Shown here: positions 52,073 through 59,419 of the stretch, one piece after another
Layout of the letters: each line of letters starts with the position of its first letter
Position numbering within the stretch: position 1 is the stretch's first letter
From: Hyphomicrobiales bacterium
GTDB lineage: Bacteria > Pseudomonadota > Alphaproteobacteria > Rhizobiales > Rhizobiaceae
Direction of reading: 5' to 3'
DNA length: 64,000 nt
Assembly (NCBI GenBank): GCA_900473175.1
Contig: UCKM01000025.1
Span: 1 to 64,000, forward strand
Translations under genes and position numbers: made by a program
Notes under the pieces: model-generated
What the model was told of the DNA's origin: nothing
Seen by the model: only the letters and a program-made list of their open reading frames with translations
The model's database searches: none

Positions 52073-54178
52073 TCACGTTTGCGTTTTTCCAACCAGCTTC
52101 AGTGCATAGGCATAGACATAGGCGACCTCCTCCAACCGGGAGAAACGACCTGATGCGCCGGCATGACCCGCATCCATATTGATGCGGAAAAGAACCGGAT
52201 TGTCGTCCGTCTTGATCTCACGCAGCTTTGCGACCCACTTAGCCGGCTCCCAATAGGTGACGCGCGGATCGGTGAGGCCGGCAACAGCAAGAATCGGCGG
52301 ATAGGCCTGCGCCGCCACATTGTCGTAGGGCGAATAGGAGGCCATGTAGCTGTAATCCGTCGCCGAAGTGATGGGGTTGCCCCATTCGGTCCATTCCGGC
52401 GGGGTCAACGGCAGGGTATCGTCCAGCATCGTGTTGATGACGTCGACAAACGGCACTTCGGCGATAATGCCGCCAAAATTCTGCGGCGCCATGTTGGCGA
52501 TCGCGCCCATGAGCATGCCACCGGCTGAACCGCCCTGGGCGACGATGCGATCGTGATTGGTGAAGCTTGATGCCACGAGGTGCTGTGAGGCCGCGATGAA
52601 ATCCGTGAAGGTGTTCATCTTGTTGAGACGCTTGCCGTTCTCGTACCAATCATAGCCTTTGTCCTTGCCGCCGCGAATGTGAGCGATGGCGTAGATGAAG
52701 CCGCGATCGGCCAGTGACAGGCAATTGGTGTTGAAACTCGCCGGAATGGTGATGCCATAGGAACCATAGCCGTAGAGCAGGCAGGGCGCGGATCCGTCAA
52801 TCTTCGTATCGCGGTGATAGACGATGGAAATCGGCACGATCTCGCCGTCAGCGGCGGGGGCAAGAAGGCGCCGGGTGATATAATCGTCGGGATTGTGGCC
52901 GGAGGGTACTTCCTGCGTCTTGAGCAGCGTGCGTTCGCGCGTGCGCATGTTGTAGTCGTAAAGCTGCGTCGGCGTGGTCATCGAGGAATAGGAGAAACGA
53001 ATGACCTCCGTGTCATATTCCGCACTGCCTTGGAGACCGAGGGCGTAGGCTTCTTCATCGAAGGCGATGGAGTGCTGCTCGCCGGAATGACGGTCACGAA
53101 TGATGATGCGCGGCAGGCCATTGTCGCGCTCGAGCCAGACGAGATGGTTCGTATAGGAAGAATGACCGAGGAGCAGGCGACCGGGCTTGTGGGCAACGAC
53201 TTCGGTCCAGTTGGCCTTCCCGGGCGCGCTCACCGGCGCGCTCATGATCTTGAAGTCCTTGGCGCCGTCCGCATTGGTCAGGATAAAGAAGACGTCGCCG
53301 CCTTCGGTCAAGCTGTACTCGATGCCCGTTTGGCGCTCGGCAACCAGCTTCGGTTCAGCCGACGCGTCATTGGCGGGAACAAGCCAGACTTCCGAGGTCT
53401 CGTGGTCGTGGATGTCGATGAAGATGAAGTCGTTGAGCGAGCTGCCGCCAACGCCGAGGAAGAAGCCCGGATCCTTTTCCTCGTGAATGAGACGGTCCTC
53501 GCTCTCCGGCTGGCCGAGCTCATGATAGAACAGGCGCGAGGGCCGATGGTTGGCATCGACGCGGGTATAATAAAAGCCGTTCGACTGGGCATTCCACACG
53601 CCACCGCCAGTCGTGTCGCTCACGGTTTCCGCCTTGTCCTGCAGCTGTTCGAGATCGCGAACTTTCAGCGTAAAAAATTCTGAGCCCTTGTCGTCAAAGC
53701 CCCAGATCATCTTGTTGTGATCAGGGGAATGGTCAGCCGACGCGAGACGAAAATAAGCTCTGCCCTCGCCTTCGAGATCGCCATCAAGGAGCATTGTCTC
53801 CGGTCCGCCGTCGCGCGGCGTGCGGAAATAGCGGGGTTGCTGCCCGCCGATCTTGAAGGATGTGCCATAGGCATAGGGACCATCCTTGGAAGGTACAGAC
53901 GAGTCGTCTTCCTTTATGCGGCCCTTCATCTCATCGAAGAGCACCATCTGCAAGGACTTGGTATCCTCCATCAATGTCGTTTGATAGGCGTTTTCTGCTT
54001 CCAGGTGCTCGCGAATGGCCGGATCGAGCGTTGATGGATCGCGGAAAACGTCCTGCCAGTTTTCCGCGCGCATCCATCCGTAATTGTCGACGCGGGTTAC
54101 CCCGTGGCGGGTATCGGTTACGGGCCGCTTTTCGGATTGCGGAGCAGGAAGGGCGGGAAAACGCGGCGAGCTAGTCAT
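52073..54178 (-). CDS. ptrB: Oligopeptidase B-like S9 serine peptidase
   Basis: This 701-residue prolyl-oligopeptidase-family enzyme has an N-terminal beta-propeller (with YFRTPRDGG, MIWGFDDKGSEFF) and a C-terminal alpha/beta hydrolase with the nucleophile Ser in GGSAGGML and the later His in DAGHAGASGR; the Asp is in the AGLTDPRV region. Oligopeptidase B cuts short peptides after basic residues. The conserved DTRHGVTRVDNYGWMR near the N-terminus is typical. There is no signal peptide, so it is cytoplasmic. The ribosome site is weak; the ATG at 54178 is the natural start. Confidence 0.92.
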   Translation of the reverse strand: MTSSPRFPALPAPQSEKRPVTDTRHGVTRVDNYGWMRAENWQDVFRDPSTLDPAIREHLEAENAYQTTLMEDTKSLQMVLFDEMKGRIKEDDSSVPSKDGPYAYGTSFKIGGQQPRYFRTPRDGGPETMLLDGDLEGEGRAYFRLASADHSPDHNKMIWGFDDKGSEFFTLKVRDLEQLQDKAETVSDTTGGGVWNAQSNGFYYTRVDANHRPSRLFYHELGQPESEDRLIHEEKDPGFFLGVGGSSLNDFIFIDIHDHETSEVWLVPANDASAEPKLVAERQTGIEYSLTEGGDVFFILTNADGAKDFKIMSAPVSAPGKANWTEVVAHKPGRLLLGHSSYTNHLVWLERDNGLPRIIIRDRHSGEQHSIAFDEEAYALGLQGSAEYDTEVIRFSYSSMTTPTQLYDYNMRTRERTLLKTQEVPSGHNPDDYITRRLLAPAADGEIVPISIVYHRDTKIDGSAPCLLYGYGSYGITIPASFNTNCLSLADRGFIYAIAHIRGGKDKGYDWYENGKRLNKMNTFTDFIAASQHLVASSFTNHDRIVAQGGSAGGMLMGAIANMAPQNFGGIIAEVPFVDVINTMLDDTLPLTPPEWTEWGNPITSATDYSYMASYSPYDNVAAQAYPPILAVAGLTDPRVTYWEPAKWVAKLREIKTDDNPVLFRINMDAGHAGASGRFSRLEEVAYVYAYALKLVGKTQT

Positions 54179-54263
54179 GAGCGGACTTTCAGTGGTTACA
54201 GGTGGGCATCACATACCCACCCGGAGAACATGGAAAAGACGTGTAGGGAAAGATGGCGCCGCG

Positions 54264-54668
54264 TCAATCCTGATCAAAGACCAATGCATTGCCGTTCATG
54301 CAATACCGCAGTCCGGTCGGGGGAGGGCCGTCGGGAAAAACATGGCCGAGATGCGCGTCGCAATCGGCACACTTGATTTCCGTACGCAGCATGCCATAGG
54401 AGCGGTCTTCGACGGCATTGACGGCATCGGGCTCGATCGGCGAATAGAAGCTTGGCCAGCCTGTGCCGGATTCATATTTGGTCTCGGAACGATAAAGCGG
54501 GCGGTCACAACAGACGCATTTATAAAGGCCCTTGAGCTTGCTGTCGAAGTTGGGACTTGAAAAAGCCCGCTCTGTGCCGTGGTGTCGTGTTATCTGATAT
54601 TGCTCGGGCGTGAGCTGTTCACGCCACTCGGCATCGGTTTTCACAACCTTGAATGTTTTTGTGTTCAT
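54264..54668 (-). CDS. msrB: Peptide-methionine (R)-S-oxide reductase
   Basis: This 134-residue MsrB repairs methionine-R-sulfoxide in proteins. It has the zinc Cys pairs CVCCD and CADCD, the substrate region SGTGWPSFY and the catalytic Cys in [11 protein letters not shown]. It is cytoplasmic, with no export signal. An AAGGA site precedes the ATG. It lies 86 bases upstream of the oligopeptidase B-like gene on the same strand, so both may be transcribed from its promoter, linking protein repair to turnover. Confidence 0.95.
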   Translation of the reverse strand: MNTKTFKVVKTDAEWREQLTPEQYQITRHHGTERAFSSPNFDSKLKGLYKCVCCDRPLYRSETKYESGTGWPSFYSPIEPDAVNAVEDRSYGMLRTEIKCADCDAHLGHVFPDGPPPTGLRYCMNGNALVFDQD

Positions 54669-54892
54669 CAGCGGTTCCTTTTTACCCAGATGTAGGCGCG
54701 AACACTAGGATCGGCAATATCTGTTATTATAGAATGCTTACACGCTCGGGCGTTGTTCCTCATTTTCGCCATTTTTTGTCTTAGTGGTATGGCGCAAATT
54801 GCGGTCGACCCATTTTTATGTTGTTGCATGCGCAGTCAGGCTCCGGCTTCCTTGCGTCGTTCTTCTGTGGTTCCCTGTTAATCTCTGCTTGT
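54669..54892. other. Upstream part of the mucR promoter gap
   Basis: This is the first part of the 396-base gap between msrB and mucR. It is AT-rich, has no gene, and holds only diffuse T/A runs and the divergent msrB promoter. Confidence 0.4.
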
Positions 54893-54962
54893 GGAAATAT
54901 TTGAAATATTTCTTTCCTGAATGAAGTATTGATTTGACAAGTTCAATGGACTCCGGAATAGA
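54893..54962 (+). promoter_or_regulatory. mucR promoter with palindrome
   Basis: A 19-base palindrome (GAAATATT-TGA-AATATTTC, 54894-54912) sits just before a -35-like TTGACA (54934-54939), with AATAGA near 54957 as a possible -10. MucR proteins bind AT-rich upstream sites and repress their own gene, so this is the expected autoregulatory region. GGAAATAT recurs at 48986 and 56049. Confidence 0.45.
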
Positions 54963-55064
54963 GTGTCGCCAAAGGCGTCGGATACCGCGCGCGTTTTCGG
55001 CTTTATATTGGTGATTTTCATCTACCTACCGAGATTACAAATTAGACGAAGGAATTGGACTTAG

Positions 55065-55502
55065 ATGACCACGTTCGACAATTCAAACACAACTGCCAGT
55101 GACGTTCTGCTGGAACTTACGGCCGAATTGGTTGCTGCTTATGTGAGCAACAATTCCGTGCCGTCCGGTGATCTGCCGGGACTCATTGCCGATGTTCACG
55201 CTGCGCTTGGCCGCGTTGGCGGCGGCGTAGAGACAGTGGTTGCAGTTCAGGAAAAGCCCAAGCCGGCGATCAATCCGAAGAAGTCCGTTGCCGACGACTA
55301 TATTGTCTGCCTTGAAGACGGCAAAAAGTTCAAGTCGCTGAAGCGTCATCTGATGACACACTACAGTCTGACCCCGGAACAGTATCGTGAGAAGTGGGAC
55401 CTTGATCCTTCCTATCCGATGGTAGCACCGAACTACGCAGCCGCCCGTTCACGCCTGGCGAAGAACATGGGCCTTGGCCGCAAGCGCAAAAAGGCCGCCT
55501 GA
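55065..55502 (+). CDS. mucR: MucR/Ros-family zinc-finger regulator
   Basis: This 145-residue DNA-binding protein belongs to the prokaryotic zinc-finger family that controls exopolysaccharide, motility and virulence genes in rhizobia and Brucella. The finger region reads [20 protein letters not shown], with Asp replacing the second Cys of the Ros C-x-x-C pair, as in other MucR proteins, and the following [10 protein letters not shown] and [21 protein letters not shown] are family-typical. The N-terminal half mediates oligomerisation. It is preceded by a long AT-rich promoter and followed by a strong terminator. Confidence 0.95.
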   Translation: MTTFDNSNTTASDVLLELTAELVAAYVSNNSVPSGDLPGLIADVHAALGRVGGGVETVVAVQEKPKPAINPKKSVADDYIVCLEDGKKFKSLKRHLMTHYSLTPEQYREKWDLDPSYPMVAPNYAAARSRLAKNMGLGRKRKKAA

Positions 55503-55553
55503 GGCTTTCGCGCGGGGAACCCACCTTGGGGTTCGTGTTTTCAATCGACACTG

Positions 55554-55575
55554 CGGCGCCGAAAGGCGCCGTTTT
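55554..55575. terminator. Terminator after mucR
   Basis: The 7-base arms CGGCGCC / GGCGCCG with a GAAA tetraloop are followed by TTTT. It lies between the converging mucR and 103-residue hypothetical genes. A weaker hairpin GAACCC/GGGTTC is at 55517-55534. Confidence 0.9.
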
Positions 55576-55580
55576 GTCAT

Positions 55581-55892
55581 TCAGGCGCCGGCCGATGTTA
55601 TGGCTTTCCCGCCAAGTGAGTTTTTGAGGCTCACGAGCGCCTGTTTCAATCCGATGTGCCGGTTGAGATCGTAGCTCCAATGGCCGGCGGCGCCTTTAAG
55701 CCTTTCACGCTCGATCAGACGCTTGAGGCGCTTGCACGTCTGCGCTTTCGTCGCGTCGTCCTGCGCCATGACAACATCAAGGTCCTCGCCGCAAAGCACC
55801 TGTAGTGCGATCCGCTGCCGTGCCTGGCTTCGCGCTTCTTTCCTGGCGGCGAGAAACGCATCTGTTTGAATTTTCCATTGTTTCGCTGACAT
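55581..55892 (-). CDS. Hypothetical cytoplasmic protein
   Basis: This 103-residue, strongly basic, helical protein (KQWKIQTDAFLAARKEARSQ, LKRLIERERLKGAAG) has no signal or membrane segment. The ATG at 55892 has a GGGATGG ribosome-like site; the frame continues 26 codons upstream without better support. The function is unknown. It diverges from the DnaA-domain-IV gene and shares its 197-base promoter gap containing a DnaA-like box. Confidence 0.65.
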   Translation of the reverse strand: MSAKQWKIQTDAFLAARKEARSQARQRIALQVLCGEDLDVVMAQDDATKAQTCKRLKRLIERERLKGAAGHWSYDLNRHIGLKQALVSLKNSLGGKAITSAGA

Positions 55893-56028
55893 AGTTCCAT
55901 CCCTTGGTCGTGGATGGATGGAGTATGCGGGGTCGGCTGGGCTAGTAGGATATAATTCCTTCCAACCCATGCTTTAACCAAAAAAAGCCACGTAAATAAA
56001 AAGACTTAACTCTTATGTCGGTGAAAAC

Positions 56029-56063
56029 TTATCCACGGGCTTGTTGAAGGAAATATAAGAAGA
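56029..56063 (+). promoter_or_regulatory. Near-consensus DnaA box and AT-rich motif upstream of DnaA-domain gene
   Basis: TTATCCACG (56029-56037) differs in one base from the DnaA box TTATCCACA. Directly after it, GGAAATATAAGAAGA (56049-56063) repeats a 15-mer seen at 48986-49000. Both lie within 61 bases of the start of a gene coding for a DnaA domain IV-like protein, suggesting autoregulation or control by DnaA. Confidence 0.5.
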
Positions 56064-56089
56064 TATTCCTATATCGAAGTGGAGTAAGC

Positions 56090-56545
56090 ATGTCTTCGAA
56101 TTTTCCCCTTCTGATCCGCTCCGCTGAAGAAGCGCAAGCGATGATCCAAACGCTCCGGCCAAGACGGGGCAAGCGGACCTATCCGGTATCAATCGCTCTC
56201 GTTGAAGATGCGCCGATTGATGAGCGCCTCTTCCAGGTATGCGACGGGCTCGTCGATATTCTCTCTACCTTTTTTAATGTAAGCGGGCGCGAACTGCGCT
56301 CCAATTCTCGCTGTGAACGTCCGGTGGCGCGGGTGCGGCAGATCGGAATGTATGTGGCTCATGTGGCTCTCGCCTTGACCATGAGCGAGGTAGGGCGCGC
56401 ATTTGGCCGTGACCGGAGCACTGTCAACCATGCCTGCCACCTGATTGAGGACATGCGGGAGGAACCGGAATTCGACCGCATCATTCAGACAATCGAGAAT
56501 ATCGTCCGCGTCGCCTTCATGCGCGACGGTTCGGTGTGCCGATGA
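56090..56545 (+). CDS. DnaA domain IV-only (Bac_DnaA_C-like) protein
   Basis: This 151-residue protein has an N-terminal tail (LIRSAEEAQAMIQTLRPRRGK) and a C-terminal ~95-residue DnaA domain IV: VDILSTFFNVSGRELRS, then VARVRQIGMYVAHVAL, SEVGRAFGRDRSTVNHACHLIED. The last segment matches the DnaA-box recognition helix signature (GRDHSTVxHA). The AAA+ domain is absent, so it can bind DnaA boxes but not initiate replication. It is coupled to the next gene by ATGA overlap. Such proteins are widespread in Rhizobiales; their role is unproven, and a competitor or transcription factor is plausible. Confidence 0.88.
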   Translation: MSSNFPLLIRSAEEAQAMIQTLRPRRGKRTYPVSIALVEDAPIDERLFQVCDGLVDILSTFFNVSGRELRSNSRCERPVARVRQIGMYVAHVALALTMSEVGRAFGRDRSTVNHACHLIEDMREEPEFDRIIQTIENIVRVAFMRDGSVCR

Positions 56546-57345
56546 GCGCCGCCGGTCATAAGCTCGCGGGCAAGGCGGCCATTTCGCGGCTGTTGCGTTT
56601 TCTCGCCAAAGGCACCGCAGAAATCGTGCAACAAGCCAGTGCGGGAAAGCTTACGTTGGAAAGTAAGAGTCACGGCGCCATTTCCATTGATCGCAAGGCG
56701 ATGAAATCGGTTCTGGGCGATGGTTTAGCGTTAATGAGCGAGGGCACGCTTTCGATCAGCGATGCTGGCCGGGCAAATTTGCGCCGCCTTGCATGTGCCG
56801 ACGACCCCTATGCCGGGCAGCACCGCCAGGAAGCAGTGATCGTCGTCGCCGATCAGCATGGGCCAATGCGGGTGCGGAGCAATGACGCGGAGTCGCCATT
56901 GGCGACGCTGCGCAAACGCAAGGATGCCTCGGGCAAGCCATTGATCAGCGACGAGGCCTTCAAGGCGGGCGAGCGGTTGCGGGCGGACTTCACCATTGGC
57001 AATCTGATGCCGTCGATCGGGGTCAACTGGGATGTTTCGGGGTCGGGCTCGCGCGTCAATGGCGTGCTGGAGATCACCAACGCGGCGCTGGCCGCCAGGC
57101 AACGGGTCGAGCGGGCTCTGGGGGCTGTCGGACCGGAGCTTTCAGGCGTGCTCATCGACGTCTGTTGCTTCCTGAAAGGATTGGAGGCCGTCGAACGCGA
57201 ACGGCAATGGCCAGTCCGATCCGCCAAGCTCATCCTGAAAACGGCGCTGGCCGTGCTTGACCGGCATTATCACCCGGCGCCGCCGTCGCGCGCCAAGCTT
57301 GGCATCATCCACTGGGGAACCGACGATTACCGGCCGGTGCTCTGA
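56542..57345 (+). CDS. DUF6456 domain protein
   Basis: This 267-residue cytoplasmic protein starts with a helical segment (GKAAISRLLRFLAKGTAEIVQQ) resembling a winged-helix region (about residues 1-80). A conserved C-terminal domain of ~150 residues follows, with SPLATLRKRKDASGKPLIS, AGERLRADFTIGNLMPSIGVNWD and SAKLILKTALAVLDRHY. This matches the DUF6456 layout as I know it. Its overlapping start with the DnaA-domain-IV gene argues that the two function together, perhaps in replication or cell-cycle control. No enzymatic signature is visible. Confidence 0.8.
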   Translation: MSAAGHKLAGKAAISRLLRFLAKGTAEIVQQASAGKLTLESKSHGAISIDRKAMKSVLGDGLALMSEGTLSISDAGRANLRRLACADDPYAGQHRQEAVIVVADQHGPMRVRSNDAESPLATLRKRKDASGKPLISDEAFKAGERLRADFTIGNLMPSIGVNWDVSGSGSRVNGVLEITNAALAARQRVERALGAVGPELSGVLIDVCCFLKGLEAVERERQWPVRSAKLILKTALAVLDRHYHPAPPSRAKLGIIHWGTDDYRPVL

Positions 57346-57370
57346 AGCGCGATCAAAGAAATCGTAGGAG

Positions 57371-57398
57371 GGAATATCCATCTGTGATAAAGGAATAT
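57371..57398 (+). promoter_or_regulatory. Candidate VapB operator: GGAATAT direct repeats
   Basis: Two copies of GGAATAT (57371-57377 and 57392-57398), each in a partial palindrome, are spaced 21 bases, i.e. two helical turns, directly before the vapB ribosome site. Confidence 0.45.
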
Positions 57399-57416
57399 TC
57401 AAAGGAGATAATCGCT

Positions 57417-57659
57417 ATGCCGCTTTATGTGAGAGATGATGACGTGGACGCCCTGGCCAACGAACTGCAAAAGCTGACCAGGGCGAGAACCAAGACGGAG
57501 GTCGTGCGCATGGCGCTCCAGCATGAACTTGCCCGCGCGCGCAAGTCGCTGCCCGCGGGCGGTCGATTTGCCGAGATTCACGCCCTGGCTGATGCAGTCG
57601 GTGAGGACGATCCGCATTTCGACATGAAAATCTTTACCGACGAAATGTGGGAGAATTGA
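57417..57659 (+). CDS. vapB: VapB-type antitoxin (Rv0623/PSK family)
   Basis: This 80-residue antitoxin has an N-terminal ribbon-helix-helix-like DNA-binding part (PLYVRDDDVDALANELQKLTRAR, quoted as VRDDDVDALANEL and RTKTEVVRMALQHELAR) and an acidic C-terminus (DPHFDMKIFTDEMWEN) that should wrap the toxin. The ATG at 57417 has AAAGGAG upstream. It overlaps vapC by TGATG. Confidence 0.9.
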   Translation: MPLYVRDDDVDALANELQKLTRARTKTEVVRMALQHELARARKSLPAGGRFAEIHALADAVGEDDPHFDMKIFTDEMWEN

Positions 57660-58078
57660 TGTTTGTCGACGCGTCTGTGATTGTCGCTATCCTGCGTCGC
57701 GAACCTGGATATGATGAGTTGGAACAACGGCTTGTCGCGTCGGATGGCCCGTTTTTCGTCTCACCTTTGGTGAGGTTCGAGGCCGCTGTCTCCTTTGCCC
57801 GTGCCAGATCCGGGGCAACCAGAAAACCATCGGCCGATCTGCTGCGTGAGAGCAAAGACGTTGTCGATCGCCTTATCGCCGTGCTCGGGGCGGAGGAAAT
57901 TGCAATTACAGCTGAAATTGGCGACAGCGCATTGGAAGCCAGTATCCGGTATGGAAAGGCAGTAGGTCATCCCGCTGCCCTGAATTTTGGCGACTGCTTT
58001 GCCTATGCTTGTGCAAAATCGCTAAAGGTCGAACTTCTATATAAAGGCAATGATTTCGCGGCTACGGATGTTGGCTAA
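57659..58078 (+). CDS. vapC: VapC-type PIN-domain toxin
   Basis: This 139-residue PIN ribonuclease has the four acidic metal ligands in place: Asp4 (FVDAS), Glu41 (RFEAAVSF), Asp112 (GDCFAYA) and Asp132 (GNDF). Typical VapC toxins cleave tRNA or rRNA. The start shares one base with the vapB stop and has a GGGAG site. The end overlaps the converging sufE gene by four bases. All key residues are intact, so the toxin should be active. Confidence 0.93.
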   Translation: MFVDASVIVAILRREPGYDELEQRLVASDGPFFVSPLVRFEAAVSFARARSGATRKPSADLLRESKDVVDRLIAVLGAEEIAITAEIGDSALEASIRYGKAVGHPAALNFGDCFAYACAKSLKVELLYKGNDFAATDVG

Positions 58079-58515
58079 TGCTGCGTCGCGTCCGCTGTCG
58101 CGAGCACGGCCTGCGCCTCGTTGCGGATCCGGCCGATCATTGCGCGCAGTCCGTTCGACCGTTGCGGGGTGAGATTTTCGTCCAGCCCCAGCTTCTTCAG
58201 GATCGCTTCCGGATTGATCGCCAGGATATCGGACGCCCTCTTGCCGGAATAGAGCACCATCATGATCGCGACGAGGCCACGCACAATATGCGCGTCTGAA
58301 TCGCCGACATATTCTATAACAGGATCGGCATCGCCGTTGAGTGTGCTCTTCAGCCAGACCTGGCTGACGCATCCCTTGACCTTGTGCACGGCATCGCGGG
58401 CCGACTCCGGATAGGGCTTCAGATCGCGGCCAAGATCGATGACATAGCGATAGCGATCTTCCCAATCGTCGAGATAGTCGAAATCAGCGATAATGTCGTC
58501 AATTGTCTGTGCCAT
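58075..58515 (-). CDS. sufE: SufE-family cysteine-desulfurase activator
   Basis: This 146-residue protein accepts persulfide from SufS for Fe-S cluster assembly. It has DDIIADFDYLDDWEDRYRYVIDLGRDL at the N-terminus (quoted as IADFDYLDDWEDRYRYVIDL) and the acceptor Cys in KVKGCVSQVWL, and it continues SDAHIVRGLVAIM. It is a standalone copy; the suf operon is not in the window. Confidence 0.93.
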   Translation of the reverse strand: MAQTIDDIIADFDYLDDWEDRYRYVIDLGRDLKPYPESARDAVHKVKGCVSQVWLKSTLNGDADPVIEYVGDSDAHIVRGLVAIMMVLYSGKRASDILAINPEAILKKLGLDENLTPQRSNGLRAMIGRIRNEAQAVLATADATQH

Positions 58516-58590
58516 GCATCACATCCCTTCCATAGGACATATAGTGATGCGCAAGGCAAACGTCACTCTGTTATTCGCAAAAACGCCGCG

Positions 58591-59070
58591 TTACTTCCGC
58601 GCGACCGTGGCGGTTCGGGTTTTTTCATCGACAGTATTTGTCTCTGCGCTCTGGCGTGTTGCAGCTTCGATGATCTCGCGCAGCGCCATTTCGCGCAGCT
58701 TGGCCTTGATCGCGTCAACCTGATTGGTTTGGGTGGCCGGCACGCCGCCGTGCGCAGCGGCGACCGTCGCGTCGGGATTTGCCCTCGTCTTACCGTTTTG
58801 TGAGTCAAGATATTCATAACTTGCCTTCGCAACTTCCCCTGCACGCTCGGTGGCGGTTGCTAGCGCTGCCTTACCGGTTTCGCAGGCTTGCGGTTTGCGG
58901 GAACAGAAATCGCCAAGGTCGCTGATTGTCTCGCGCGCCGCGACGAACGCTTCGAGCGGACCGGGCTGATTGCTCCCCTGCGGATGATCCTTGGAGCTTC
59001 CTGGAATAAACAAGGAGATCAGCATCATCCAGAAGCAGAATTTGATCGCAAACCTGATCAGAAAGCCCAT
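58591..59070 (-). CDS. DUF5330 protein, membrane-anchored
   Basis: This 159-residue protein has an N-terminal signal-anchor (MGFLIRFAIKFCFWMMLISLF) and a periplasmic helical region with two Cys (DFCSRKPQACETG), then a Lys/Ala-rich C-terminal stretch. It fits DUF5330, a Rhizobiales family of unknown role. The ATG at 59070 has GAGGAATGGG upstream. The gene diverges from a PleC/DivJ-like kinase. Confidence 0.78.
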   Translation of the reverse strand: MGFLIRFAIKFCFWMMLISLFIPGSSKDHPQGSNQPGPLEAFVAARETISDLGDFCSRKPQACETGKAALATATERAGEVAKASYEYLDSQNGKTRANPDATVAAAHGGVPATQTNQVDAIKAKLREMALREIIEAATRQSAETNTVDEKTRTATVARK

Positions 59071-59419
59071 TACCCATTCCTCTGTCCGAACGAATGCCGT
59101 GCAACGACGACATTTCTTCAGGCGAGATTGACACATATCCGGCAAAAAGCCGTTGAAACGCCTTTCAGCATTTGAGCAATCATAGAAACGAAGGATTAAG
59201 ATTTTTCGAGGGGAAAACACGATCCGGACGATTCGAATGGCCTGGCGCCGCGTACGGGAAACCCTTCGTTTACCATGCCTGTCACAATCGCTTGAAACGG
59301 CGCCCGGCGGCCCTCGATGGCCCGGGTTTTATCCTTTCCTTAAAGCCTCGTCTGCAAAAGTTAACGGCGACAAGAGTGTTGCAAACAACATTCGGAAATG
59401 ACTGCAAACCGTCGGGCTA
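59071..59419. other. Divergent promoter region without a gene
   Basis: This is 349 bases between the DUF5330 gene and the kinase. It contains promoter-like AT-rich runs around 59180-59225 and 59335-59400. No RNA gene, repeat or classic CtrA site (TTAA-N7-TTAA) is visible. Confidence 0.4.
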
